Assembly (NCBI RefSeq): GCF_004798585.1
Contig: NZ_PPXQ01000003.1
Coordinates: 1 to 64,000 of the forward strand
Origin: Massilia sp. Mn16-1_5
Lineage (GTDB): Bacteria > Pseudomonadota > Gammaproteobacteria > Burkholderiales > Burkholderiaceae_D
Reading direction: 5' to 3'
DNA: 64,000 nt
The notes beneath the pieces were generated by a model. It had not been told where the DNA came from and did no database searches. It worked only from the letters and a program-made list of their open reading frames with translations. The stretch's first letter is position 1; every line of letters begins with the position of its first letter. This document shows, one piece after another, positions 7,931 to 16,487 of this stretch. Both the position numbers and the translations under genes were made by a program.

Positions 7931-9358
7931 TTGCTTCCGATTGTCGTTGATCTGGACGGTACGCTCATTCGTACCGACATGCTGCACGAGTCAGCATTGC
8001 GCGTGATGCGCGATAAGCCCCTGCACCTGCTCCGTATTCCGTACTGGCTGGCGCGCGGCAAGGCTGTCCTCAAGAGCAACCTGGCCAACCAAACCGAGTT
8101 CGACCCGACCTCGCTTCCATATAACGAAGACCTGCTGACCTGGCTCCGGGGCCAGCGCGCGGCAGGGCGCCGCCTGATCCTGTGCACCGCATCGGACCGC
8201 ACGATTGCCGAACCGATCGCCGCGCACCTTGGTTTGTTCGATGAAGTCATGGCCAGCGACGGCCTGTCTAACCTGGCCGGGCGCAACAAGGCAGCCGCGC
8301 TGGAGGCGCGCTTCGGACGCCGCGGTTACGATTATGTGGGCAACTCGAGCGCCGACCTGCACGTCTGGCAGGGCGCGCGCCGGGCCATCGTCGTCAATGC
8401 CGGCGACCGTCTGGCGCGCCAGGCAGGCAAGCTGTGCGACGTCGAGAAAGAATTTCCTGCTCCGGCGCTCGGCTTGGGCGCTTTGCGCCGCGTGTTGCGT
8501 GCCCACCAGTGGCTGAAGAATGCGCTGCTGTTCATCCCGCTGCTGGCGGCGCATGAGATTTTCAACAGCGCGAGCTGGATCGGCCTGCTGCTCGCCTTTG
8601 TCTCGTTCAGCCTGTGCGCGTCGACCGTGTACATCGCCAATGACCTGTTCGACCTCGAAAGCGACCGCGCCCATCCGCGCAAGCGTGCCCGGCCTTTTGC
8701 TTCCGGTACGGTGCCCGCCTGGATGGGCGTCGTGGCGGCGCCCTTCCTGTTCGGGTTAAGCCTGCTGATCGGCAGCCGCGTCGGTCCTGACTTCATGTTC
8801 TGGCTGCTCGTGTATTTCGCCGTGACCTGCGTGTATTCGTGGCGCCTTAAGCAGCTGGTACTGGTCGACTGCCTGACCCTGGCCATCCTGTACACCTTGC
8901 GTATCATTGCCGGCGGCGCCGCGGCCGGGCTTCCCATGTCGTTCTGGCTGCTCGCCTTTTCAGTGTTCCTGTTCCTGTCGCTGGCCTTTGTCAAGCGCTA
9001 CGCCGAGCTGCAATTGCAGCTCTTGCACGGCAAGGGCAAGGTGCATGGCCGCGGCTATTCGACCTCCGATGCGCCGCTGATTCAAATGCTCGGCGTGAAC
9101 ACCGGCGTCGCAGCCGTGATCGTGCTTGCGCTGTACCTGAACAGCGACGCCGTAATCGCCCAGTATGCGATGCCGGAAATGGTATGGGGCGCCGTCCCGG
9201 TGATGCTATTCTGGATCAGTTGGATCTGGCTGCAGGCGCACCGCGGCAACATGCATGACGACCCGGTCGTCTTTGCCGTCAAGGACAAGGTCAGCCTGGC
9301 CGCCGGCGCCGCATTCGGTGTCGTCATCGCTCTCGGCGCCATTGGCTGGACATGGTAA
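7931..9358 (+). CDS. HAD phosphatase-UbiA prenyltransferase fusion, probable decaprenyl-phosphate phosphoribosyltransferase
   Basis: The protein has 475 residues from TTG at 7931 (ggaaaag upstream). Residues 1-165 form a HAD-like domain with the nucleophile motif VVDLDGTL (Asp7/Asp9) and the CTAS motif. Residues 185-475 form a UbiA-type domain with LRAHQWLKN (189-197), the first Asp-rich motif NDLFDLESD (237-245) and eight or so membrane helices. This matches the family of mycobacterial Rv3806c, which joins PRPP to decaprenyl phosphate. The fused HAD domain could supply the phosphatase step that follows. The next two genes are the DprE1- and DprE2-like epimerase subunits, and the overlapping spacing supports one operon and one pathway. 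Confidence 0.85.
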   Translation: MLPIVVDLDGTLIRTDMLHESALRVMRDKPLHLLRIPYWLARGKAVLKSNLANQTEFDPTSLPYNEDLLTWLRGQRAAGRRLILCTASDRTIAEPIAAHLGLFDEVMASDGLSNLAGRNKAAALEARFGRRGYDYVGNSSADLHVWQGARRAIVVNAGDRLARQAGKLCDVEKEFPAPALGLGALRRVLRAHQWLKNALLFIPLLAAHEIFNSASWIGLLLAFVSFSLCASTVYIANDLFDLESDRAHPRKRARPFASGTVPAWMGVVAAPFLFGLSLLIGSRVGPDFMFWLLVYFAVTCVYSWRLKQLVLVDCLTLAILYTLRIIAGGAAAGLPMSFWLLAFSVFLFLSLAFVKRYAELQLQLLHGKGKVHGRGYSTSDAPLIQMLGVNTGVAAVIVLALYLNSDAVIAQYAMPEMVWGAVPVMLFWISWIWLQAHRGNMHDDPVVFAVKDKVSLAAGAAFGVVIALGAIGWTW

Positions 9359-10641
9359 CTGTTTCGTCATGGGGCCGCCTGTCGGCGGCACGGCATGAGG
9401 TCCGCGTGCTCGGCCGCAATGGCCTGGCAGCGCAGATCGCCGCGCCGCTGCCGGGGCTTGCCCATGGCATGGGGCGCAGCTACGGCGACGTCTGCCTGAA
9501 TCCTGGCGGCACGCTGTGGCAGACGCGCGGACTCGACCGCCTGCTGTCCTTCGACCAGGCCACCGGGCGCCTGGTCTGCGAACCGGGCGTCCTGTTGCGC
9601 GATATCCAGCGCTTGATGATCCCGCGCGGTTGGGCGCTGCCGGTCACGCCCGGAACGCAAATCGTCACCGTAGGCGGCGCCATCGCCAACGACGTGCACG
9701 GCAAGAACCACCATGTGTGCGGTTCCTTCGGCGACCATGTGCGTTCGCTGATGCTGCTGCGCACCGACGGCCGGCGCATCGTCTGCGGACCCGGCCAAGA
9801 ACCCGCCTGGTTTGCCGCGACCGTCGGCGGCGCCGGATTGACCGGATTGATCACCGAAGCAGAACTGCAATTGCAGCCGGTCCCAGGTCCATGGCTGGCG
9901 ACGGAGACCATCCCCTATGCCAACCTGCGCGAATTTTTCACGCTCGCCGACGCCTCCGAGGCGCAATGGGAATACACGGTCTCGTGGATCGATTGCCTGT
10001 CGGGTGACGGACGCGGCTTGTTCATGCGCGCTAACCCGGTGCCGGCCGATGCGCCACAGCCGCCGCGCCGCGAGCGCCGCCTGCCTGTCACGCCGCCGGT
10101 CTCGCTCGTCAACAAGCTGTCGCTGCGCGCCTTCAACGAAGCGTATTTTCGCATGCACCAGTGGCGCGCCGGGGCGGCGAGGGCGCACTATGAAGCGTTT
10201 TTCTATCCGCTCGACAGTCTGCTCGAGTGGAACCGCATGTACGGTCCGCGCGGCTTTTACCAGTATCAGTGCGTGATTCCGCGCGCGGACGCGCAGGATG
10301 CGGTCCAGGCCATGCTGCGCGAAATCCGGCGTAGCGGGCAGGGATCGTTCCTGGCCGTGCTCAAGACCTTCGGCGACCGTAGCGCACCGGGAATGCTGAG
10401 TTTTGCGCAGCCAGGCGCGACCCTGGCGCTCGACTTCCCGAACCACGGCCCCCGCACCGAAGCACTGTTCGAACGCCTCGACGCCATCGTCGCCGGCACC
10501 GGCGGGCGCCTGTACCTGGCCAAGGACGCGCGCATGCCGCGTACGCTGTTCGAGGCCGGCTATCCGCGCCTTGCCGAATTCTTGCCTTACCGCGATCCGG
10601 GCATCAGTTCCGCCCTGTCGCGACGACTCATGGGATCCTAA
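9352..10641 (+). CDS. dprE1: DprE1-like FAD-dependent oxidoreductase (polyprenylphosphoryl-ribose 2'-oxidase)
   Basis: This 429-residue protein starts inside the previous gene (7-base overlap). It is a VAO/PCMH-type FAD enzyme: HGMGRSYGD (38-46) and PGTQIVTVGGAIANDVHGKN (100-119) match the FAD-binding region of mycobacterial DprE1, including the conserved His116, and the active-site Lys391 sits in LAKDAR. With DprE2 it should convert polyprenylphosphoryl-ribose to the arabinose epimer by way of a keto intermediate. At the position of the inhibitor-reactive Cys387 of the mycobacterial enzyme (WNICVDFP) this protein has Ala359 (ATLALDFP), so covalent benzothiazinone binding is not expected. Confidence 0.88.
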   Translation: MVTVSSWGRLSAARHEVRVLGRNGLAAQIAAPLPGLAHGMGRSYGDVCLNPGGTLWQTRGLDRLLSFDQATGRLVCEPGVLLRDIQRLMIPRGWALPVTPGTQIVTVGGAIANDVHGKNHHVCGSFGDHVRSLMLLRTDGRRIVCGPGQEPAWFAATVGGAGLTGLITEAELQLQPVPGPWLATETIPYANLREFFTLADASEAQWEYTVSWIDCLSGDGRGLFMRANPVPADAPQPPRRERRLPVTPPVSLVNKLSLRAFNEAYFRMHQWRAGAARAHYEAFFYPLDSLLEWNRMYGPRGFYQYQCVIPRADAQDAVQAMLREIRRSGQGSFLAVLKTFGDRSAPGMLSFAQPGATLALDFPNHGPRTEALFERLDAIVAGTGGRLYLAKDARMPRTLFEAGYPRLAEFLPYRDPGISSALSRRLMGS

Positions 10642-11396
10642 TGTCCACACCACTGAAGAAAATCGTCATCATCGGCGCGACCTCGTCGATGGCCGAACAC
10701 TGCGCCCGGCTCTGGGTGGCCCAGGGCGCGGCCGCGCTGACCCTGGTCGGACGCGACCGCGCCCGTACCGAATCGGTGGCGGCGGACCTGCGCGTGCGCG
10801 GCAGCCAGGCCAGCGTTGCCGTCGAAACCGTCGACTTCGAGGATGCGCGCGCCATCGCCTCGCTGGCTGCCGGCCTGGCCACCTCCGGCCCGATCGACCT
10901 GGTCCTGATCGCCCACGGCTCCTTGCCGGACCAGCCGAGCTGCCAGCGCGACCTGGACGCCTGCGCGTCCGCCCTCTCGGTCAACGGTGTCTCGCCGGTC
11001 CTGTTCGCCGAAGCCTTCGCCGCCGCCTTCGATGCCGCCGGGCGCGGAACGCTGGTGCTGATCGGTTCGGTTGCAGGCGACCGCGGGCGCCGTTCGAACT
11101 ATGTCTACGGTGCCGCCAAGGGACTCGTCACGCGCTATGCCCAGGGCTTGCAGCACCGGTTCGCGGGTACGGCCATCAAGGTGGTCCTGGTCAAGCCGGG
11201 CCCGACCGATACGCCCATGACCTCGCATCTGAAGCAGCAGGGTACCCGCATGGCCACACCGGAAGAGGTGGCGCACCTGATCGTCGATGGCGCTGCCCAC
11301 GGTAAGCCAGTCGTCTATGCTCCGAAAAAATGGGCACTGATCATGATGATCATTCGCCACCTGCCTTCGGTCGTTTTCAACAAGATGAACATTTGA
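10641..11396 (+). CDS. dprE2: DprE2-like short-chain dehydrogenase (keto-reductase of the arabinose epimerase)
   Basis: This 251-residue protein has an N-terminal Rossmann motif IGATSSMAEH (11-20), the catalytic Ser143, and Tyr156 and Lys160 in YVYGAAKG. Its GATSSMA glycine motif is the variant typical of DprE2 rather than the classical TGxxxGxG. It starts on the last base of the dprE1 stop (TAATG), indicating translational coupling. It should reduce the 2'-keto sugar produced by DprE1 to polyprenylphosphoryl-arabinofuranose. The C-terminal hydrophobic segment (WALIMMIIRHLP) may attach it to the membrane, where the lipid substrate is. Confidence 0.87.
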   Translation: MSTPLKKIVIIGATSSMAEHCARLWVAQGAAALTLVGRDRARTESVAADLRVRGSQASVAVETVDFEDARAIASLAAGLATSGPIDLVLIAHGSLPDQPSCQRDLDACASALSVNGVSPVLFAEAFAAAFDAAGRGTLVLIGSVAGDRGRRSNYVYGAAKGLVTRYAQGLQHRFAGTAIKVVLVKPGPTDTPMTSHLKQQGTRMATPEEVAHLIVDGAAHGKPVVYAPKKWALIMMIIRHLPSVVFNKMNI

Positions 11397-11398
11397 TC

Positions 11399-13408
11399 AT
11401 GGCAAGTCTTTACGATACCAAGCAACTGCCGCAGGCGGTGTCTGCGCCGGCGTTCGCGCCGCCATGGTGGCAGCGTCTGGCCCTGGTCCTGCTGCTTGCT
11501 GCCGTCCTCGTGGCGAGTAACTGGAGTGTGATCGGGACGGTCAATTACGAGCTCGGCGACTTCGCAGCCAACAGTTTGCTGATCCAGGACGCGAAGTCCC
11601 TGGCTCTGTTTACAGGCAATTATTCGCGCGTCGGTTTCAACCATCCGGGGCCGGCGATCCTCTACGTCCTGGCGGCAGGCGAGGTCGTCTTTCATGATTG
11701 GCTCCATGTTGCCCGCTCGCCGTTTTCCGGCCAGTTGATGGCCGTGACGCTGTATAACGCGGCCTGGATGATACTGATCTTCACGACGCTGGCGAAGATG
11801 CTGCGTTCGCGCGTCGCCGCCATGCTGACGGTATCGGTGCTGGCGCTGGCGCTGGCCTTTCTCGACTACCAGATCTTCACGGGAATCTGGTTTCCGCATC
11901 TTTACCTGTTTCCGTTCGCTGCAATGCTGGTGACGGGGGCGCGGCTGGTCGACGGCCATACCGATGCGCTGCCCGGACTCGGTATCGCCTGCGGGTTCCT
12001 GATGAACGGTCACGTTTCCTTCGTTGCCATCCTTGGCATCGTGTTCCTGACCGTGGCCGCAGCGAATTACCTGGCCCAGCGCGGCCAGGCAAACAGGCTG
12101 ATCCTGCACAAGGGCTTCCTGGGCGCGAACAAGGGGCCCGTCCTGCGCTTTTTCGCCATCATCGGCGTGTTCCTGCTGCCTCTGGCAATCGAAACGGTGC
12201 GGCGTTTTCCCGGGCCGGTCGCCGAGTACGCCGCTTTTGGCGGCCACACCAAACATAACTCGCTCCTGCAGGCGATCCAGTATACCGGGGTGTATTGGGG
12301 CGGTACCGTGTTTGCGGCGATGCTTGCCGCCGGTCTTGCCGGCATGCTCTTCATCCATGCGCGCCGCAGCGGCGGAGACGTAGGGCGCGCGGTATGCGCG
12401 CTGCTGGCGGCCGGGGTCGGCGCGACGCTCGCACTGTTGTTCTATGCCAAAGTCGGTATAGACCTGCTTGAATTTTCCTACATCGGCCTTTTCTATTATG
12501 CGGTGCCGGCCCTGGCTATCGCTACGGCGGCAGCCTGCCTGTACCAGGCCATGCAATGGCGCGGCAAGCATGTCCTGGCATTCGTGCTGGTCGCGGTATT
12601 CGGCGTTGCGACCTGGCAAAAGATCCAGAAGCCAGTCGAGTACCTCCCGCAGTACAACCAGCCGGAGGTGCAGCACTTGTACAAGACCATGCGTGCATTG
12701 CCGCGCCAGGGGCGCCTCGTGCTGGACCTGGACTTCGCCCAGGACCAGGGTTTCATCTGGACGAATGTTCTTGGTTTGCAAGCGTATGCGAAGCGCAAAG
12801 GCGACGACTTCTTCTGTGTAAACAAGAACTGGCATATTTCGAATACCCGTGCCGGCCGCTGTACGCCGGACGAAGTGATCCGTGGGCAGCGCTACCAGAT
12901 ACGCAAGGTCGTGGAAGGCATGGCGCCGCCGCTGGCACAGGGCATGGGACTCGGCGTCTATCGTTTCGAGTTGCCCGATCTTGCCGCCCTCAGTGAGGTC
13001 ACGGTGGCAGCCCGCCCCGAGCTCTTCAACAATTTTATTCTCGATAGCGGCTGGTCGGCGCTGGAAAACCAGTTTGTCTGGTCTGAAGGCAAAACATCGC
13101 GACTGGTGCTGCGGCTGCCATCGAACTTCGCCGGTGTCGCCGAACTCGACCTCGGCTCCTTCATCCCGCGCCCGGAGGCCGATCAGGTCCTGACGGTCGA
13201 GGCGGGAGCGGCGCCCAGCGGTCCGCATCGCTTCGTCAGCACCGAGCAGCGCAAGCGCATCCGTGTCCCGGTCCAGGCGGATGGCGACGGCATCGTAACG
13301 ATCGTCCTGCACATCGATCATCCGGTCTCGCCCAAGCAGGTAGGCATGTCGGAAGACGCGCGTGCCCTGGGCGTATCCCTGTATGGAATCAAGTTGGAAA
13401 GACAATAA
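11399..13408 (+). CDS. Large GT-C-like membrane protein, candidate arabinofuranosyltransferase
   Basis: The protein has 669 residues from ATG at 11399, two bases after dprE2. It starts with a short cytosolic stretch and a first helix (LALVLLLAAVLVASNW), followed by an outer loop with YELGDFAANS and SRVGFNHPGPA and about nine to ten further helices to residue 410. The acidic first loop and a HPGP motif are typical of GT-C enzymes that use polyprenyl-phosphate sugars. Residues 420-669 form a soluble, mostly beta domain, presumably periplasmic. Position immediately behind the DPA synthesis genes makes it the best candidate user of that donor, but the sugar specificity is an inference. Confidence 0.65.
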   Translation: MASLYDTKQLPQAVSAPAFAPPWWQRLALVLLLAAVLVASNWSVIGTVNYELGDFAANSLLIQDAKSLALFTGNYSRVGFNHPGPAILYVLAAGEVVFHDWLHVARSPFSGQLMAVTLYNAAWMILIFTTLAKMLRSRVAAMLTVSVLALALAFLDYQIFTGIWFPHLYLFPFAAMLVTGARLVDGHTDALPGLGIACGFLMNGHVSFVAILGIVFLTVAAANYLAQRGQANRLILHKGFLGANKGPVLRFFAIIGVFLLPLAIETVRRFPGPVAEYAAFGGHTKHNSLLQAIQYTGVYWGGTVFAAMLAAGLAGMLFIHARRSGGDVGRAVCALLAAGVGATLALLFYAKVGIDLLEFSYIGLFYYAVPALAIATAAACLYQAMQWRGKHVLAFVLVAVFGVATWQKIQKPVEYLPQYNQPEVQHLYKTMRALPRQGRLVLDLDFAQDQGFIWTNVLGLQAYAKRKGDDFFCVNKNWHISNTRAGRCTPDEVIRGQRYQIRKVVEGMAPPLAQGMGLGVYRFELPDLAALSEVTVAARPELFNNFILDSGWSALENQFVWSEGKTSRLVLRLPSNFAGVAELDLGSFIPRPEADQVLTVEAGAAPSGPHRFVSTEQRKRIRVPVQADGDGIVTIVLHIDHPVSPKQVGMSEDARALGVSLYGIKLERQ

Positions 13409-13409
13409 C

Positions 13410-14351
13410 GTGGACAAAGCGACAAAAATCGTATTGCCGGGAGGCGCTGGCCTGGTTGGGCAAAACCTGGTGGCGCGGCTTCTCAAGCAGGGCTATCGCA
13501 ACATCGTGGTGATTGACAAGCATCGCGCGAATCTCGAGGTGTTGCGCAAGGTGCAGCCGGGCATTGTCGTGGAGTATGGCGACCTCGCCGAGCCCGGCGA
13601 ATGGCAACGTCATTTCGCCGGCGCCGGCGTGGTGGTGATGCTGCAGGCACAGATCGGCGGCATCGACTACCAGGAGTTCGTCCGCAACAACGTGACGGCC
13701 AGCAGCCATATCCTCGATGCGATCAAGGCCAATGCCGTGCCGCGCCTGGTGCATATCAGTTCGTCCGTCGTCGAGTCGGCAGCCGATGACTTTTACACGC
13801 GCAGTAAGAAGGCACAGGAAGAGCTGGTGCTGGCCAGCGGCATTCCCTGCCCGATCCTGCGCCCGACGCTGATGTTCGGCTGGTTCGACCGCAAGCACCT
13901 GGGCTGGCTGTCCCGCTTCATGCGCAAGGTGCCGGTCTTCCCGATTCCGGGCCACGGCCGCTACATGCGCCAGCCGCTGTATGTCGGCGACTTCTGCAGC
14001 ATCATCATCAGCTGCATCGAAAAGGATGTCGCACCGGGGATCTACAATATTTCCGGTCACGAAGAAGTCGACTACATCGACATCATCCGCCAGATCAAGC
14101 GTGTCACCGGCGCCCGCACGCCGATCGTGCGCATTCCCTACAGCCTGTTTTATGCCTTGTTGTGGACCTGGTCGCGGTTCGACAAGAATCCGCCGTTCAC
14201 GACCCAGCAGCTGGCCGCGCTGAGTACGCCGGACCGCTTCGAGGTGATCGACTGGCCGGGCATTTTCGGCGTGCGTTCCACGGCCTTCGCCGACGCGCTG
14301 ACCGAGACCTTCAAAGATCCGACCTATTCCAGGGTCGAGCTGGAGTTTTAA
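13410..14351 (+). CDS. NAD-dependent epimerase/dehydratase family protein
   Basis: The protein has 313 residues from GTG at 13410, preceded by ggaaaga and separated by one base from the previous stop. The N-terminal nucleotide-binding motif is GGAGLVGQNLVARL. The usual YxxxK is replaced by FYTRSKKAQEE, in which Tyr and Lys are still four residues apart (YTRSK), preceded by the Ser-rich HISSSV. This is an extended SDR that should act on a sugar nucleotide or lipid-linked sugar. It is translationally close to the arabinose-lipid genes and to the FAD oxidoreductase that follows, so it probably modifies the same glycan. The exact reaction cannot be read from sequence. Confidence 0.72.
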   Translation: MDKATKIVLPGGAGLVGQNLVARLLKQGYRNIVVIDKHRANLEVLRKVQPGIVVEYGDLAEPGEWQRHFAGAGVVVMLQAQIGGIDYQEFVRNNVTASSHILDAIKANAVPRLVHISSSVVESAADDFYTRSKKAQEELVLASGIPCPILRPTLMFGWFDRKHLGWLSRFMRKVPVFPIPGHGRYMRQPLYVGDFCSIIISCIEKDVAPGIYNISGHEEVDYIDIIRQIKRVTGARTPIVRIPYSLFYALLWTWSRFDKNPPFTTQQLAALSTPDRFEVIDWPGIFGVRSTAFADALTETFKDPTYSRVELEF

Positions 14352-14353
14352 AT

Positions 14354-15640
14354 ATGGGACAACGTATCGCAGTGCTGGGCGCAGGCCCGATGGGCCTCGC
14401 AGTGGCGTACCAGCTGGTTCGCGATGGTCATACCCCGGTCATTTACGAAGCCGACGATCGCGTCGGCGGCATGGCTGCCGCCTTTGATTTTTCCGGCCTC
14501 GAGATCGAACGCTATTACCACTTCCACTGCATCTCGGACCACGCCTTCCTGAAGGTGCTCGACGAACTCGGCATTGCGCACAAGATGCACTGGGTCGCGA
14601 CCAAAATGGGCTACTGGTACCAGAACCGCCTGCAAGCCTGGGGCAATCCGATTGCGCTGCTCAAGTTCAAGGGCTTGAGCATGGTCGCCAAGTTCCGCTA
14701 CGGGCTGCATGCCTTCCTCTCCACCAAGCGTGACGACTGGAAACCCCTCGATCATGTCGAGGCAGGCGGCTGGATTCGCCGCGCGGTCGGGGAAGAGGCC
14801 TGGGAAGTACTGTGGCGGCGCCTGTTCGACTACAAGTTCTACGACTACAGCAGTAACCTGTCGGCGGCCTGGATCTGGAGCCGTATCCGCCGTATCGGCC
14901 GTTCGCGTTCCAGCCTGTTCGAGGAAAAGCTCGGTTACCTGGATGGCGGCTCGGAAACCCTGCTGCAAGCGATGCGCGCCGACATCGAACAGCGTGGCGG
15001 CGAGCTGCGTCTGAAGACGCCAGCCACGAAAGTCGTGATCGAAGGGGGCGCCGTGCGGGGCGTGGAAGCGGGGGGACAGGTTGAAGCCTTCGACAAGGTG
15101 ATCAGCACCATCCCCTTGCCCTACGTAGCGCGTGTGATGCCGGACCTGCCGCCGGACCTGCTGGCGGCGTTCAGCTCGAAGAAGAACATCGCCGTCGTGT
15201 GTGTGATTGCCAAGCTGCGCCGTGCTGTGTCGGAGAATTTCTGGGTCAACACCAACGATCCGGAGATGGATATTCCTGGCCTGGTCGAGTATTCCAACCT
15301 GCGTCCGCTGGCCGAGCACGTGGTGTATGTGCCGTTCTATATGCCGGGCGAGCATCCGAAGTTTGCCGATGATGACCAGGTCTTCCTCGACAAGGTGCGT
15401 CGTTACCTGAAGAAGATCAATCCGGCCCTGAGCGACGCCGACTTCCTGGACATGCGGGCCAGCCGCTATCGCTATGCACAGCCGATCTGCGAACCCGGCT
15501 ACCTCGATCGCCTGCCTGCGCCGAAGCTGCCAGTCAAGGGACTGTGGGTGGCTGACACCTCGTACTACTACCCGGAAGACCGCGGGATCTCGGAGAGTAT
15601 CGACTTCGGCCGCAAGATGGCGAAGGATGCGGCGGCGTGA
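14354..15640 (+). CDS. FAD-dependent amine-oxidase-like oxidoreductase
   Basis: The protein has 428 residues from ATG at 14354, two bases after the epimerase stop. The N-terminus has the dinucleotide-binding motif VLGAGPMGLAVAYQL followed by YEADDRVGGMAA, the signature shared by protoporphyrinogen-oxidase-like and UDP-galactopyranose-mutase-like flavoproteins. The C-terminus carries GLWVADTSYYYPEDRGISES, the second FAD contact. Proteins of this type recur in sugar clusters next to epimerases, but their reaction is not established. Heme synthesis is unlikely because all neighbours concern glycans. The last codons overlap the following gtrA-like gene. Confidence 0.72.
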   Translation: MGQRIAVLGAGPMGLAVAYQLVRDGHTPVIYEADDRVGGMAAAFDFSGLEIERYYHFHCISDHAFLKVLDELGIAHKMHWVATKMGYWYQNRLQAWGNPIALLKFKGLSMVAKFRYGLHAFLSTKRDDWKPLDHVEAGGWIRRAVGEEAWEVLWRRLFDYKFYDYSSNLSAAWIWSRIRRIGRSRSSLFEEKLGYLDGGSETLLQAMRADIEQRGGELRLKTPATKVVIEGGAVRGVEAGGQVEAFDKVISTIPLPYVARVMPDLPPDLLAAFSSKKNIAVVCVIAKLRRAVSENFWVNTNDPEMDIPGLVEYSNLRPLAEHVVYVPFYMPGEHPKFADDDQVFLDKVRRYLKKINPALSDADFLDMRASRYRYAQPICEPGYLDRLPAPKLPVKGLWVADTSYYYPEDRGISESIDFGRKMAKDAAA

Positions 15641-16056
15641 TCAGGCACTTCATGTCACGCCAGTTCGCCGTCTTCCTCGTGACAGGCGGCGTCGCAGCGG
15701 GCGTCAATTTCGGTTCGCGCATCGTGCTGAACCAGTGGATGGATTTTTCGATAGCCGTCGTGCTTGCCTACCTGTGCGGCATGGCGACGGCTTTTTTCCT
15801 TGCACGCGCGTTCGTGTTTCGTGACAGTACCCAGTCGGCCCGGCGTTCCGCCGGCTTTTTCATACTGGTGAACCTGTTGGCGGTCGCCCAAACCTGGATC
15901 GTCAGCCTTTTGCTGTTGCACATCGTACTGCCACGGATGGGAGTAACGCGGTTTGCGCCTGAATTGGCGCATGGGGTAGGGGTCGTCATTCCCGTATTTA
16001 CCAGCTATCTCGGCCACAAACGCTGGTCTTTCGGTAGCGCACCGGAGCACCGCTGA
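15637..16056 (+). CDS. GtrA-family small membrane protein
   Basis: The protein has 139 residues from GTG at 15637 in a GTGA overlap with the preceding stop, and four hydrophobic helices. It has the GtrA-type basic motifs ARAFVF after the second helix and HKRWSF near the C-terminus. It closes the seven-gene arabinose-lipid operon and would be the natural flippase subunit for the polyprenyl-phosphate sugar made by it. The downstream gene is on the opposite strand and converges 50 bases away. Confidence 0.82.
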   Translation: MIRHFMSRQFAVFLVTGGVAAGVNFGSRIVLNQWMDFSIAVVLAYLCGMATAFFLARAFVFRDSTQSARRSAGFFILVNLLAVAQTWIVSLLLLHIVLPRMGVTRFAPELAHGVGVVIPVFTSYLGHKRWSFGSAPEHR

Positions 16057-16106
16057 CACGTCGGTGCTGGTGATTCACCATCCTGCCGGCAGCAGAAGCT
16101 GGCAGG

Positions 16107-16487
16107 TCATTGCGCTTCCTTGAACACCCATTGTTTCAGCACAGTGAAATTGATTAGCGTAATTAGTGTCATGACCACCATCCAGATCATCTCCGGTGGA
16201 GCATCAAAGAAGTGCGTGGCCACCGCAATCGACATCGCGCTGAGCAGCATGAGTCCCACTTGCGAGCCGACGAAGCCTGGTAGTGCCTTGGCGGCATCCC
16301 GCTTGCCCCGGAAGACCCAGAAATTATTCAGCAGGTAACTTAACACCATACCGCTCGCGTAAGAGGCGACTTGGCTCAGGGCAGCCATTTCAGGCGTGGA
16401 AGGCAATAGGCGCATCAATCCACTGAAAACAGCCAGGGACACGCAGGTATTGCTGACGCCAACGACGAGAAACTTAAGAATTTGCAC
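16107..16487 (-). CDS. gtrA: GtrA-family flippase subunit of a GtrABC-like module
   Basis: The protein has 126 residues from GTG at 16487, which overlaps the end of the upstream glycosyltransferase frame by 14 bases; a longer open frame upstream has no GtrA character. Four membrane helices are visible, with basic motifs NNFWVFRGKRD and LKQWVFKEAQ at the expected places. In phage-type and chromosomal Gtr systems GtrA flips the polyprenyl-phosphate glucose made by GtrB. Gene order here (large GT, gtrB, gtrA on the reverse strand) fits this scheme. Confidence 0.85.
   Translation of the reverse strand: MQILKFLVVGVSNTCVSLAVFSGLMRLLPSTPEMAALSQVASYASGMVLSYLLNNFWVFRGKRDAAKALPGFVGSQVGLMLLSAMSIAVATHFFDAPPEMIWMVVMTLITLINFTVLKQWVFKEAQ

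Noticed and set aside
14354-15640. Protoporphyrinogen oxidase (heme pathway)
   Set aside because: Only the general flavoprotein motifs are shared; the neighbours are all glycan genes and no heme genes are near.
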